A stretch of 64,000 nucleotides of DNA, from positions 248,001 through 312,000 of the forward strand of contig LLEY01000030.1 of NCBI GenBank assembly GCA_001414485.1, in the 5' to 3' direction. Of the stretch, positions 19,223 through 30,426 are shown piece by piece. Source of the DNA: Calycina herbarum. Its lineage: Eukaryota > Ascomycota > Leotiomycetes > Helotiales > Pezizellaceae. Position 1 is the stretch's first letter, and each line of letters starts with the position of its first letter. The notes below the pieces were generated by a model. That model ran no database searches and was not told the DNA's origin. It was given only the letters and a program-made list of their open reading frames with translations. The position numbers and the translations under genes are program-made.

Positions 19223-21068
19223 ATGAAGTGGCTTCAATCCAAACGCCGATTGGGCTTGCTCTTCCTCCAAAACAAGTCTGGTCCCAAGAAGCAACAAACA
19301 GTTCCAGGTCTAGGCGATCACCACAAATATGACGATTCGACAGGTCAAGTTTACTCAGAATCAACCACAGCGATTCAGGCTTCGGACGACTCGAATTGGA
19401 CGAGCCAAACTCGCCTGGTTGTTGGTCCAGAATACCGCGATGATGGAGATGCTCATAGTTTCGTTTCGACCACTGATGAGAATGAATCGAATATTGGAGC
19501 GTACCACCATCATATCGATGGGTTGAAGAATACTCGAATCAGAGGGTTGAAGGGACCTCGATCTTTACAGGACTCGGCAATTGAGTGTATTATTCAGAAC
19601 ATTTCAGATGTTACGTTGGAAGGCATTTCGTGTCTCCCGCCTTCTCTGGTACGACAACTGTGGCATGCTATTAGCAGAAGGTATTTTGATATGATTCCTG
19701 AAGCCCTTTTCTTCTTTAGAAATCCTATCCTTCTAAATGTCATTTCTAATTCTTTACAGATGCCTTCTTTCCTTCGATACTTGGTTCATCTTCTCCAAGC
19801 TTCTCCGAGAGGACGATGGCGCAGCAATGAGTCTGCAAAGATACTGTCAAGACATTGAAAAGCCGCTTTCCCGTCTTCATGTATATACCACTCCACTCAC
19901 TTCAACTTGCTTCGACTTCATCACTTCGTTAAGCATCACAACCTCATTCGACCTGCCAGACCTCGTCAAGATATCCAAGATCACCAACATCGGTGTACTT
20001 GAGATTATCAATCATCCTACAAAGAAAATTCTGCTCCCTGTAAGCGATCGTTTGCTTCGCGCCTGGCATCTGGCTACTATCAATAATGGAAGCTTTCGGG
20101 TACTCAGAATTTTGAGGCTTTGGAACCACGAGGAACTCACCAATAAGTCCCTCGTCTTCATCAATAGCTTCAAAAGTCTAGCTGTATACGACGTCCGAGG
20201 CTGCAAGTTCGATTTGGGTGCGAAACTCGATGCGAAGGGTCTAGGATGGAGAGCGAATATTGAACCAAACGTACTGGGACTACTTGAAGCTGCCTGTGTC
20301 GAACGAGCAATGATGATGCGAGAGTCAATGGGTGTCGAGATCAAACCAGTTCGTCGACCCTGTGCCTGTCAACTACGAGACTGCGCAAATACGAAAAAGA
20401 TGCTCCGCTCGGAAACTCCAGCATTTCTAACCAGAGAAGCAGCATTAGTTCCAGGATTGCCAATGGTGGAGTACGATCGTATGCAACGCGGTCTCGACTC
20501 GGTCAAGAATAGGAAGAAATCGGTAATTGTGAAAGACAACAGATGGATGATTATGGACCATACTATGCATTCCAGGAGTAGGGCATTGGAAACATGGGAA
20601 TTTACTACATATACATCATTTGCGAGGATTGGAGAGTTGAGGAACGACTCGGACTTGGCGAGAGCAGGAGTTCAGGTTGGAGATCATGTCACGCTTGTTG
20701 GAAATGAATTCATCCCACCAGTTCCGATCGTCTCCCTTCGACTTGGTCCAAGACCAGCTGAATTACAGATCCACGAGAGTCAACATAAGCCTTTCTACAG
20801 CAGCATATATTCGGAAGTGCCAGACGAGCCGACGCTGAAGTATGACCGGAAGGATAGACATGGCACACCGAGTTCTGATACCCTATCTTTCATTCGAATC
20901 AAAATACCCCTTCCACCGCTGCCAACCGAGAAGAAACCAAACGTGGTACCGATTCAATCTGACGAAGCGCTATCAATATCTTCGCCCAGTCCAGCAAAAA
21001 GGAGGAAAGTCGGCGTTATGAAGAACAAGAAGAAGAACCTTGGGGATATGCTCAATTCATTCCGCTGA
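19223..21068 (+). CDS. Conserved-looking protein of unknown function, nuclear?
   Basis: Model join(19223..19680, 19760..21068), 588 aa; the 79-nt intron (GTATTT to TTACAG, TTCTAAT branch) joins the two long ORFs in frame at ISRR/CLLSFDTW. The N-terminal 90 residues look disordered (Lys/Gln/Asp/Ser). About residues 105-160 (DSAIECIIQNISDVTLEGISCLPPS region) have the feel of an F-box/LRR-adjacent helical domain, but I cannot confirm it. The C-terminus is proline-rich and ends in a bipartite basic NLS-like stretch (SPAKRRKVGVMKNKKKN). It contains CACQLRDC, a Cys cluster. No function assigned. Confidence 0.7.
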
Positions 21069-21725
21069 TCGGTTCATGGAGTTTATCGGTGGTATATGCG
21101 TATGTACGAGTTACTGGCATCTGGAATATCAGGATGGATTGGCGTTTGGGAAATGGCGTTGATGGACATGATTGTTTGAGATACCCTGTGTGTTGTGTTG
21201 TAAAAGTAGGATGGGTGGAAACCGGCATTTTCTTGCAGTATAGACGAGTGGCTGTTTTCTTCTTCTCGAAACAGCTATATTTAAAGATAGATGACCTTTA
21301 CTGCGGATTTCAAACTCCCTCGTGACTTCTTGGGTTTGAGTTGGTTGATGTCTTGCTTGGCAGGTCTTTCACCCCCTTCTTGTGGTTGAATACTCTCGCG
21401 ATGGACAATAATAGCGTTGGTAAAAATTCTCGTTATATCTTATTTTTTTTAATGTTCTGGGACAATTAAATTTGATAAAACAGTTTACTTGAATTAACCT
21501 AGAAAGCTGGAACGATGAAGTGGACAGGAACCTTCTACGCCCTCCGTTTCGACAATCGAGAAAGTCGCTCCTTCGTTTGAAGAAATTGCAGACTCTCCAC
21601 ATCCAGTCTGCTTTCGGACTACTGCCGATCTGCCTAAACTCTCGAGGTCGTTCCTTCCATTCATCTCGATTCTTGTTGATCTCGTCCTTAACTCACCCAC
21701 CTCAGGCTCTTAAGAGCACTCTTCT

Positions 21726-22797
21726 TCGCATCGCACCTTCCCCTGCTCATCACCCCTCTTTTCAGGTCATTAAACACCAGCTCGCTAGCAGTAAATCCGT
21801 CCCGTTGTTCTAACTATCTAGGTAAGGAAAATGAAGAGGATTTAAAGATGAACTGACCTGAAAAAGTGAAAAACGACTTCAATTTACTTGAAATGGTATT
21901 AAGAAAGATAATACAGTAACTTCAAGCAAAGAAAATAAATCTTCTATTAAGAAGAAGAAAAATAATTCATGATAAGATCTTACTAGAAACAACCTCTACT
22001 GGCAGGGTTTGAGCAATTTACTTGTGCTGTAACCGCTTGAATAGGTTCGGCGCCTTACGGCTAACCTTCAGTTAGTTGATACGCTGATGGGTGTTTCTAG
22101 CTGCAATAATACCATGGCGATAGCCTTAAAGTGCCTGACCATATATTTTACACATTTTCACGAAAAAAATCATTAAGAACGATGAGGAAATGACGAAGAA
22201 TTGATGAAGCAATGGTGAAACGATGAAATGGAACGAAGAATAATAAATAAAAACTATTGAATTCTCTATATCGCGGTCTGCTTCCAATGATCGGCCTAGA
22301 CACTGCGGAACAGGATTTCACTGAACCTTTATACATCTCGAAAGTAAATATAACGAACAACACCATTATCGATAACAGCTGATCGACAAACGTTTGAAAT
22401 TCAGTTGAATTCAGAAATATGAGGAATGTTCAGCTGAATCGTCTGTAATAAACCTGAAGACTCGTCCATCCGTCTCTTCTCTAACTTTTTCAATATCAGA
22501 GCTCGTAAGACTTTATTACTCTAACTATTTCGAATAATTCTGTTCATCGAACAGGAGTACAAAGAACATTAATTAGGGCTTGCGCAAACGGTAGTTAATA
22601 TATACGGTAAGTACTATGTTTTAATTTAATTATTCTAAAGTTCTCGAATAACAGTCCTTCCTTCTCTTGAAGAGAATGCTCGAGATATTCCTTCGCACAT
22701 TCCCTGCTCACTGCCACTACCCGTCTTTTCGAACTGAATAAATCAACACCAGCCAGCAATCGACCGTACCTCGTTGTTCTAAATTTCTAGGGTAACG
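21726..22797 (+). repeat. Two diverged direct repeats (21726-21823 and 22690-22797)
   Basis: Both read TTCGCA.., CCCTGCTCA.., CCC.TCTTTTC.., AACACCAG, then GTTGTTCTAA..TCTAGG followed by a GTAA. Substitutions and small indels are spread through about 100 bp. They look like two old copies of one element; the second directly follows the AT-rich repeat copy at 22513, so the two may be parts of one larger repeat. Confidence 0.45.
22513..22652 (+). repeat. Dispersed AT-rich repeat, copy C
   Basis: Left end TTATTACTCTAACTATTTCGAATAATT-type, right end TTTAATTTAATTATTCTAAAGTTCTCGAATAAC. Each end is an imperfect palindrome of TTATTCTA and TCGAATAA. Same size class as copy B. Confidence 0.55.
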
Positions 22798-23219
22798 TAA
22801 AAAAAGCTGGAACAATGAGCTAGGGAGGCAGGTACGAACCAGAATCAGTAACTGCCACTTTTACTGTCTATCGCGAGACTAGATAGAAGAGCCTCAAAGG
22901 GTTATATGAAGCACTTTAAGGCACAACAATAATTAATTAATGTAACGTAGAGAATGAATAAGAAAGTGGCAAGGAATGGGGAAATTACTAGAGTTACAAT
23001 TCCACGCCACCAGAAGCACATCAATTTACAATTTCTTGCCACAGCGAAAAGTGGTGGCCATTCCCAAACACTAGATAGAAGTCACAGGGAATATATGGGC
23101 AAGTTATTGGTATGTGGTGGCAGCAAAAGTTCGCATTTCATGTCATTGTAGATACATCATAGCTTCTCCCATGCTAACCATTCATCCACCAAGATCCATC
23201 AAGATTTCTCTGAGAGCAT

Positions 23220-24161
<942 letters not shown>

Positions 24162-24842
24162 AGTACGTGAAAGCACCCTCAAATGACCCTTGTGCAGCCC
24201 TGATTGATCTTCTGCTAACCTGAATCAATCAGTGGTCAAGAAGAGAGCCTCCAACGGTCGTAACAAGAAGGGACGTGGTCATGTCAAGCCGATCAGATGC
24301 TCCAACTGCTCTCGGTGCACACCCAAAGACAAGGCCATAAAGAGATTTACCATCCGTAACATGGTCGAGTCTGCTGCTATTCGTATGTATCTTCGGCACC
24401 CCGAACACCTTCCCAACGAGCACTCGCCACTCACAGATGCTCCTCGGCATTTCCTGCTTCACGGCATATGGTGGCATGCGCATGTCAATCAAAAACAATT
24501 GCTAACTTGTCTTTCACAGGTGATATCTCGGACGCATCTGTATTCCCAGAATACACCGTTCCCAAGATGTACCTCAAGCTGCAATACTGTGTCTCTTGCG
24601 CCATTCATGGCAAGATTGTTCGGTACGTTACGCACTCGAGATGAAGCCTTGGTCGAACCTCTGTCCTTGAATCATAAGCAAGGACCATCGATTTTTAGAT
24701 ACAGAAGGGCTAACAATTCTCTCACAGTGTCCGATCCCGCGAAGGTCGCCGCAACCGCGCACCACCTCCTCGTGTTCGTTACAACAAGGACGGAAAGAAG
24801 GTCAACCCAAACCAAGCTGCCGCCAAGACCACTCAAGCATAA
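24162..24842 (+). CDS. rps26: 40S ribosomal protein eS26, start codon split by an intron
   Basis: Model join(24162, 24233..24382, 24520..24622, 24728..24842), 122 aa, [16 protein letters not shown] to the end. No ATG precedes VKKRASN in exon 2. A donor AAAA-A/GTACGTG, a CTGCTAACC branch and an AATCAG acceptor place the A of the start codon in the upstream exon and TG in the next. The family-typical zinc motif CSNCSRC and later [12 protein letters not shown] are intact across introns 24383-24519 and 24623-24727. The C-terminal tail is [21 protein letters not shown]. Structural component near the 40S mRNA exit. Transcribed divergently from ubiquitin-eS31. Confidence 0.93.
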
Positions 24843-25477
24843 GGGATAGGATCATAACGATTTGATGGGCGTCATGGAAACTGGGATGTATTTTCGAAGC
24901 TAGCATCGAATAAAAAATGGCTTGCTTTTCCACGAACGCATTCGACGTTCAGATATTCTTGCGACAGTGAACAATTGCCGAAATGTTTTCTGCTCGTGGT
25001 ATACTTTTCTTTCCCTCCTTTCCTTCCCCTTCTCTCTTTTGTTACCTCCCATACTGCCCGTCTAGCGCTGTTACTCCAAGCTATTACGGTTCCTGAAGTG
25101 GAGGGAGATTACTACTACACCGCGGCTGGTCCGTCATTCGCAAAATACATAAGGGCCAGTTTGGGGTGTAGAGACGGTGGGATGTTCTTGAGAATAAACT
25201 CGTGCGATTCCTCAACTTCGCTCGGGTGGTTGTAGCTCCCTACATCTAAAAACGATACAAATGATCTTGATGGAATCACGTTGGGCATACTGGGATGGAA
25301 ACTTGGTGGTGTTGAGTTTGATTCTGCGAATGCTTTCTAGCTACGCGCCGCATCAATGCCAATTGGAGAATGATTGAGTTGTGTTGCAAAGCAACAATGC
25401 ACTTTTCTTTTCCCAACCCATATCTTACTAAAAATACAAACAATTACAAGTGCTCTAAAGTTCATTTCATCATCGTA
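24843..25477. other. Intergenic, convergent 3' flanks
   Basis: 3' sides of eS26 (plus) and the FMP25-like gene (minus). Nothing else recognised; ORFs here are short and lack domains. Confidence 0.5.
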
Positions 25478-27226
25478 TCATGTGCCCGAATAAACAGCAG
25501 TGACTCCTCTCCCACACTCAATTCTTTGCTCCATACTGACCTTTCTTCCATTGAACTTGATCTTGTTCCTGGGAGTAATCTGGAATCGATGCTCCTCTCT
25601 CCTTCCCTTCTCTTTATCTGCTTCGACATCGAGAGGTGCAATGTAAACTGGATTGCTCACATTGTTTCGCTTTCCAGTTCCAAGTTGGTAGAACTCATTT
25701 CCTCCCCACCAGAGAACATCTGCCCCCCAATTTGTGTCGTTCTCTGAACTCCGAGAAGTAGCGCCGACATGAACCACATTGTTCATTACGGCAGCTGAAT
25801 GGGTAGCCCCAACTGATAAACGTGCCAATCTGATAGGAATGACCTTGTTTTTGATCTCATCGTACTCGAAGAGACCAGATAATGCCTTGATTTTTGTTGG
25901 GGTTCCTTGAATATGAGTCCATCTTCCGTTTCCGAGACCACCGAATATTCCTTGACCTGATGCCCAAGTATCGGCTGTGATTTTTCCTAGGCCTTTGGGA
26001 TCATCTTCTCCTTGACCGGCTATTCGGGTGGCGTCTATGGTGAAATAGCTGTTCACCCCTCCAGCGGCGATGTTGGTGACTCTAGGTCGTTGATTTGTCC
26101 CTTTGTATAACCTATCGATTGGGAGTAGAGAAGGAGCATCGATGATTGTTGATTCCGTGTCTGCGTCGAATCCAAGTTGGCCCACGGAGTTATCACCAAA
26201 CGCAAAGACACGACCTTGGTTGTCCAGAGCGAGAGAGTGATAATCTCCTGCTGCAATCTTTTCGATTTCAAAACCTCTCAATGTACTGATCTCATGTGGT
26301 TGATCGTATGAGCCAGTGGGTCTCGTCGACCACGTCAATCCAGGAACTCCAAGTTGTCCTTTCGAAGGGAAGTCCTCCGTCCCAGAAGCAGCAGAGAATA
26401 ATCGACCCTTTGAAGTCAAGATAAGGCAATGCTCGAGACCACTTTGGACATCTGATACTGTCTCCCCCCAGGCCATATTTCCAAGTTTGAGCGTTCGATA
26501 ACTGATATCCGACCTGCTTTTCCAAAATGGAATCCAGCTATTTTCCAAAGGCTTAGGACCAGAAACTTGATCCGCCTGGATTGCGGGTACGGTGTAGACA
26601 GTTCCATTTGATCCCAATGCAATAATCCTATCCCTTGAAATCGAAATCTTGACCAGATCCTTCCCTACCAAGGTAGACGTCGGGCCCTGAGAAGAACTAG
26701 AAAACCCATTTCCCCACTGCAATAAATCCCCACTCTCATCAATCGCAGCACCAAAAGATTTATCAAGTTTAATATCTTTAATGAGTTTCCCTTCAAAAAA
26801 AGGAATTCGTCTGGGAGTTTTGATAAATGGCTCCTCTGAATCTGGAGCTACGACACGGCCGACGTTACTTCCCCATGCGTAGACCCCGGGGCTTTCCCAA
26901 GACTTCTTTACCTGGAGATGTTGAGAACTGATGAGATCTCTGTTGTCCTCTCTGGATGAACCCTTTCGACGGGGTTTCTCGAAGGTAATTTCGGCGGGGG
27001 TGGGGAGTTCCTCTGCGTGCAGTTGGGGGGAAAGCGTGTATAGACAGCCTGCCCCGATTGTGATTGAGAGGAATAGAGCGGCATGACTTTGTCGTGAAGA
27101 TCTTTTGCTAGCTACTGCTGCTCGTGAATTGGGTTTTGTGTAGCATCTTCTTTGGAAGGTGTGAGCTGATTTGGTGGCGTGGTGGATGATTTGAGATGTC
27201 CGGTGAAGATTCCTTGATTGTATCAT
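25478..27226 (-). CDS. fmp25: FMP25-like mitochondrial RCC1-repeat protein
   Basis: Single exon, 582 aa, near the length of yeast Fmp25. N-terminal Arg/Ser/His-rich presequence, then a single hydrophobic segment at about residues 48-66 (AALFLSITIGAGCLYTL), then RCC1 beta-propeller repeats recognisable by YAWGSN, LLQWGNG, LALDNQGRVFAFGDNSVGQLG and WWGGNEFYQLGTG. In yeast this inner-membrane protein supports respiratory complex III assembly. Assignment rests on the repeat type plus the N-terminal layout. Divergent from cog3 with about 300 bp between ATGs. Confidence 0.85.
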   Translation of the reverse strand: MIQSRNLHRTSQIIHHATKSAHTFQRRCYTKPNSRAAVASKRSSRQSHAALFLSITIGAGCLYTLSPQLHAEELPTPAEITFEKPRRKGSSREDNRDLISSQHLQVKKSWESPGVYAWGSNVGRVVAPDSEEPFIKTPRRIPFFEGKLIKDIKLDKSFGAAIDESGDLLQWGNGFSSSSQGPTSTLVGKDLVKISISRDRIIALGSNGTVYTVPAIQADQVSGPKPLENSWIPFWKSRSDISYRTLKLGNMAWGETVSDVQSGLEHCLILTSKGRLFSAASGTEDFPSKGQLGVPGLTWSTRPTGSYDQPHEISTLRGFEIEKIAAGDYHSLALDNQGRVFAFGDNSVGQLGFDADTESTIIDAPSLLPIDRLYKGTNQRPRVTNIAAGGVNSYFTIDATRIAGQGEDDPKGLGKITADTWASGQGIFGGLGNGRWTHIQGTPTKIKALSGLFEYDEIKNKVIPIRLARLSVGATHSAAVMNNVVHVGATSRSSENDTNWGADVLWWGGNEFYQLGTGKRNNVSNPVYIAPLDVEADKEKGRREEHRFQITPRNKIKFNGRKVSMEQRIECGRGVTAVYSGT

Positions 27227-27526
27227 TTTGGAGGTCTAAGATTATTAGTTGGTGTTTTTAGTAGTGAGATTTCAATTAGACGGAACATACCAAATGGATT
27301 GGTCTTAAATTTCGATATCTTCATTCAGGGTCCTCGATGACGATGAGATGGAGATTTGCGCATCGAGTCTCTTTGGATCACCGTAATCTCAGTCAGCTAA
27401 CTTCCCGTCTCACTTATTGGTGCGGCTTTGGTCCGGTCCGATGCCGAACATAACACGCTGCGAATAGTTACGATTCAGAACGAAGACATATATTGGCCTT
27501 GGAACCTGAGCTATACGTCGAACAGG

Positions 27527-29969
27527 ATGTATGAAGATTCATGGTACAGTTATGTACCGGAGACGAGTCGAAAGGATGAGCCTTCTGCCCAAAAGCATCG
27601 CCGTCGGCAATCGTTGTTGAACCAAACAAATGTGCGTCTTTCCTCCTTGTTAAAAATGTATGTGCTGACAGCTTGATAGGGAAATAATCAGATTTCAGAA
27701 CCTTCTGATCCAATTCTAGAGTTATTTGAGGACGCTCCAGACCCTGGACCTCCCCAGCCTACCCTGGCAAGAAGAGCCAAATCTTACAGCGATTTCTATG
27801 AAATTGCCCTCGGTCATCTCAAGAAAGAGCCTGAAGAGAAGAAGGGGCCCGAAACAGCAGAGTTTTTTAATGAGAAAACCGAAAATGTGTTTCTCGAGAA
27901 TTGGTACGAGGAATGTGAAGATGACCTCTTAGACGCAAGTCACGAGGAATACCAGTAAGAACCCTCCCCTCTCCCTTCAAAGCTCTTCAAGCCAATCTAT
28001 CTCAAAGACTTTACAGAGACCAGCTTGCTCTCTCAGAGCGCCATCTCGATACTCTTCTCAAAGACACGACTTCTGCATTGGATTTACTCGCTACGTTATC
28101 CGAGTCTTTCAAAGCTGTTGAATCAGAGACCACGGCTTTCCAAAGCCAATGTGAGGATCTATTGGCTGAGCAGAAACGGCTGAGAGATCTGGCAGATGAG
28201 GTTGGAACGGATTTGCAGTATTATGCATATCTTGAACCGCTTACCAGAAGGTTGAATGCCCCCGGAGCCTCGAGGTTGATCAGGAGTGATGATTTCTTGG
28301 ATATGTTGGTCAATTTGAATACCTGTATTGATTTCATGGATCAGCATGTAAGTTTTAACCCGGATTTACCATATAGTGAGAGATATACTGACACATGATA
28401 GCCACTTTATCGGGACTCGGTCACATACAAAACGAGGTACACATCTCTGCTCGAAAGAGCACTCAACCTAGTTCAAACTGCAGTCTCTTCGTCTCTAAAG
28501 GAGGTAACAGATGATGTCACTAAGCAGCTTCGGACCAAAGAGAATACAGACACCGTGGAGTACATTTTGCTTTACGGAAAATACGAAACCATTGTCAGCG
28601 ATCTTGGTTCGCCAGTCGAAAAATTGCTCAGAACGGGCGAATTTTCATTTGTTGGCAAAACCCAAAATGTTTATGTTCCTCAGTGGCAAGAGTTTTACAG
28701 ACAGTTGGTGGATAATTACATCAGGAACCGGGAGCCAGTTGGTCCATTGGTACTTGCCAAGCTCAAGAAATTTGCTGCTGGCGAGACGAACCCTGAAAAG
28801 GACTTCAAATCTTTCGCGCGGAGAGCTGTATCGTATGTCTTTGAGATATGCCATAATGAGCTTACCCTTGCGGAGAACTTCTTCCAAGATGGTGTTTCTT
28901 GGAACAAGGACGGCGAACTGGCTGAAAAGATTGAACATAATCGCTTCTCTCATCTTGCGACTTTACACACCTTCCTCACGCCATACCTCAGTAATGGAGA
29001 TTTGACACGGGCTTGCAATCTCATCAGTTGGTTGGAAGCAACTTATCTTACCTCCAATGATGGAGAGTTTGAGACTGACAGGAAGCGCGATGCTCAACGA
29101 CTTACAGCTCATGTTTTACTTGAAAAGCACCTGTGGCCGTTGTCTGATGGCTTGTTTCTCAAAGCCGCAGCCGCCATCGAGCATTTCAAGCCATCGCCAG
29201 ATGACTTGCGAGTTACTGATACTACGGCCAGACCCGGTACCAGTGATTCAAAAGCATCTGCAAAGACTGTGGTCACTGAGGGGGAGTCAAGTGAAGGGAA
29301 CCACAGTTTTGTGACTCCAGGAATGGCGAATGCCTACCCAACGGTCAAGACAGCGGTCAAGTTGTTGGTTATGTATAATGACCGGGTTTACGACAGACCA
29401 GTAAGTTTCAATTATCTATATTTTTGAGTCAATGCTAATAAAATATCTAGAGAACCGGAGATGTACTCTACGAAATCGTCCACCAAGCAACAGAATCCCT
29501 CCAAAAAGCAGCCACAATAATCAAGCGCAATTCCACAATAATGGACGCCCAACTCTTCCTAATAAAAAACCTCATGTTAATTGAAAATCTCTTCATGACC
29601 CACGAAATTCCCGATTCCATCCGTCAATCCGCCGAATTCGACTTCTCCCCCATCTGGGATACAATCAAAGAACTCCAAGATAGAAGACAACTTTTCAATC
29701 CACTGGCTTATTTCACACCCCTTTTGAAGGGAAAGTTATTGCCGGCTGTTGTGGATCATCTTCTGGATGCGAGGAAGGAGTTGGAGAAGGTTCTTGTTCA
29801 ACAAATTACGGCTTTTACGAAGCATTGGCAGAAGAAGTTGGGAGATGTGAAGAATAAGGCAGCGGGGGAGAAGGTGGAGGAAGAGTTGGATGGGTTATTG
29901 AGGAGGGTTTTTGAGGATGAGACTACGAGAGCTGCGCTTTGGAAGATGATTGGGGCTGAAGAGAACTAG
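27527..29969 (+). CDS. cog3: Conserved oligomeric Golgi complex subunit 3 (Sec34 family)
   Basis: Model join(27527..27631, 27680..27954, 28017..28347, 28402..29400, 29451..29969), 742 aa; all four introns (48-62 nt) keep frame with canonical ends. The start is the first in-frame ATG (MYEDSWYSYVPE). Sec34 N-terminal domain features: FLENWYEECEDDLLDASHEEYQDQL, a coiled-coil, DLQYYAYLEPLTRRLNAPG, then YTSLLERALNLVQ. The C-terminal part is helical and ends in EEELDGLLRRVFEDE. Cog3 is a core subunit of the COG tether for retrograde intra-Golgi vesicles. An internal Thr/Ser/Gly-rich segment (about residues 510-540) is an expected disordered insertion. Confidence 0.92.
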
Positions 29970-30426
29970 GTAGTTGTGAAGATCTGGTTAGACAGTAATT
30001 GGTGAATAAAGCGTACCAGAGCCAGTAATAGAAGGTCTTTGTGCTGTCCCTGAAAGCAACTTTTCTTTCACTTCACACTGAATCAATAAGAGTATGATTG
30101 GAATTCACTCTTAAATATATTAAATTATTATGATAGGAACTGTGTTGGTTTTGGACTGTACTTATTGTAATCTTAGCTATCTAATCGAGGCGGGAAAAAA
30201 GACGCGATCGGTCGCGCTCACCTCGGCTGGCTTCAACATCGTTCTGCCCCCAGATTCACCACCTGCGAGCTTGAAGCTTCAGACACACCAGGACATCTCG
30301 CACTGCCTTTTGCATTCACGGCCTTCAATTCGACCTGCTCCACAAACCCCCGAATACTCACGATGCTATGAAATCTAGCAATGCGCTTCTCCAGACCTAG
30401 ACACACTCATTACCTCGACTTGAACA
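29970..30426. other. Intergenic between cog3 and nucleoporin gene
   Basis: 3' flank of cog3 and promoter of the downstream gene; the short GCGATCGGTCGCGC palindrome-like stretch at about 30203-30217 is the only notable feature. No gene recognised. Confidence 0.45.

Larger units (their letters stand above)
21069..23219. other. Intergenic with decayed dispersed repeats
   Basis: No gene supported in 2.15 kb. It holds a pair of diverged direct repeats (21726-21823 and 22690-22797) and copy C of the AT-rich palindromic family (22513-22652). The remainder is AT-rich. Confidence 0.45.
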
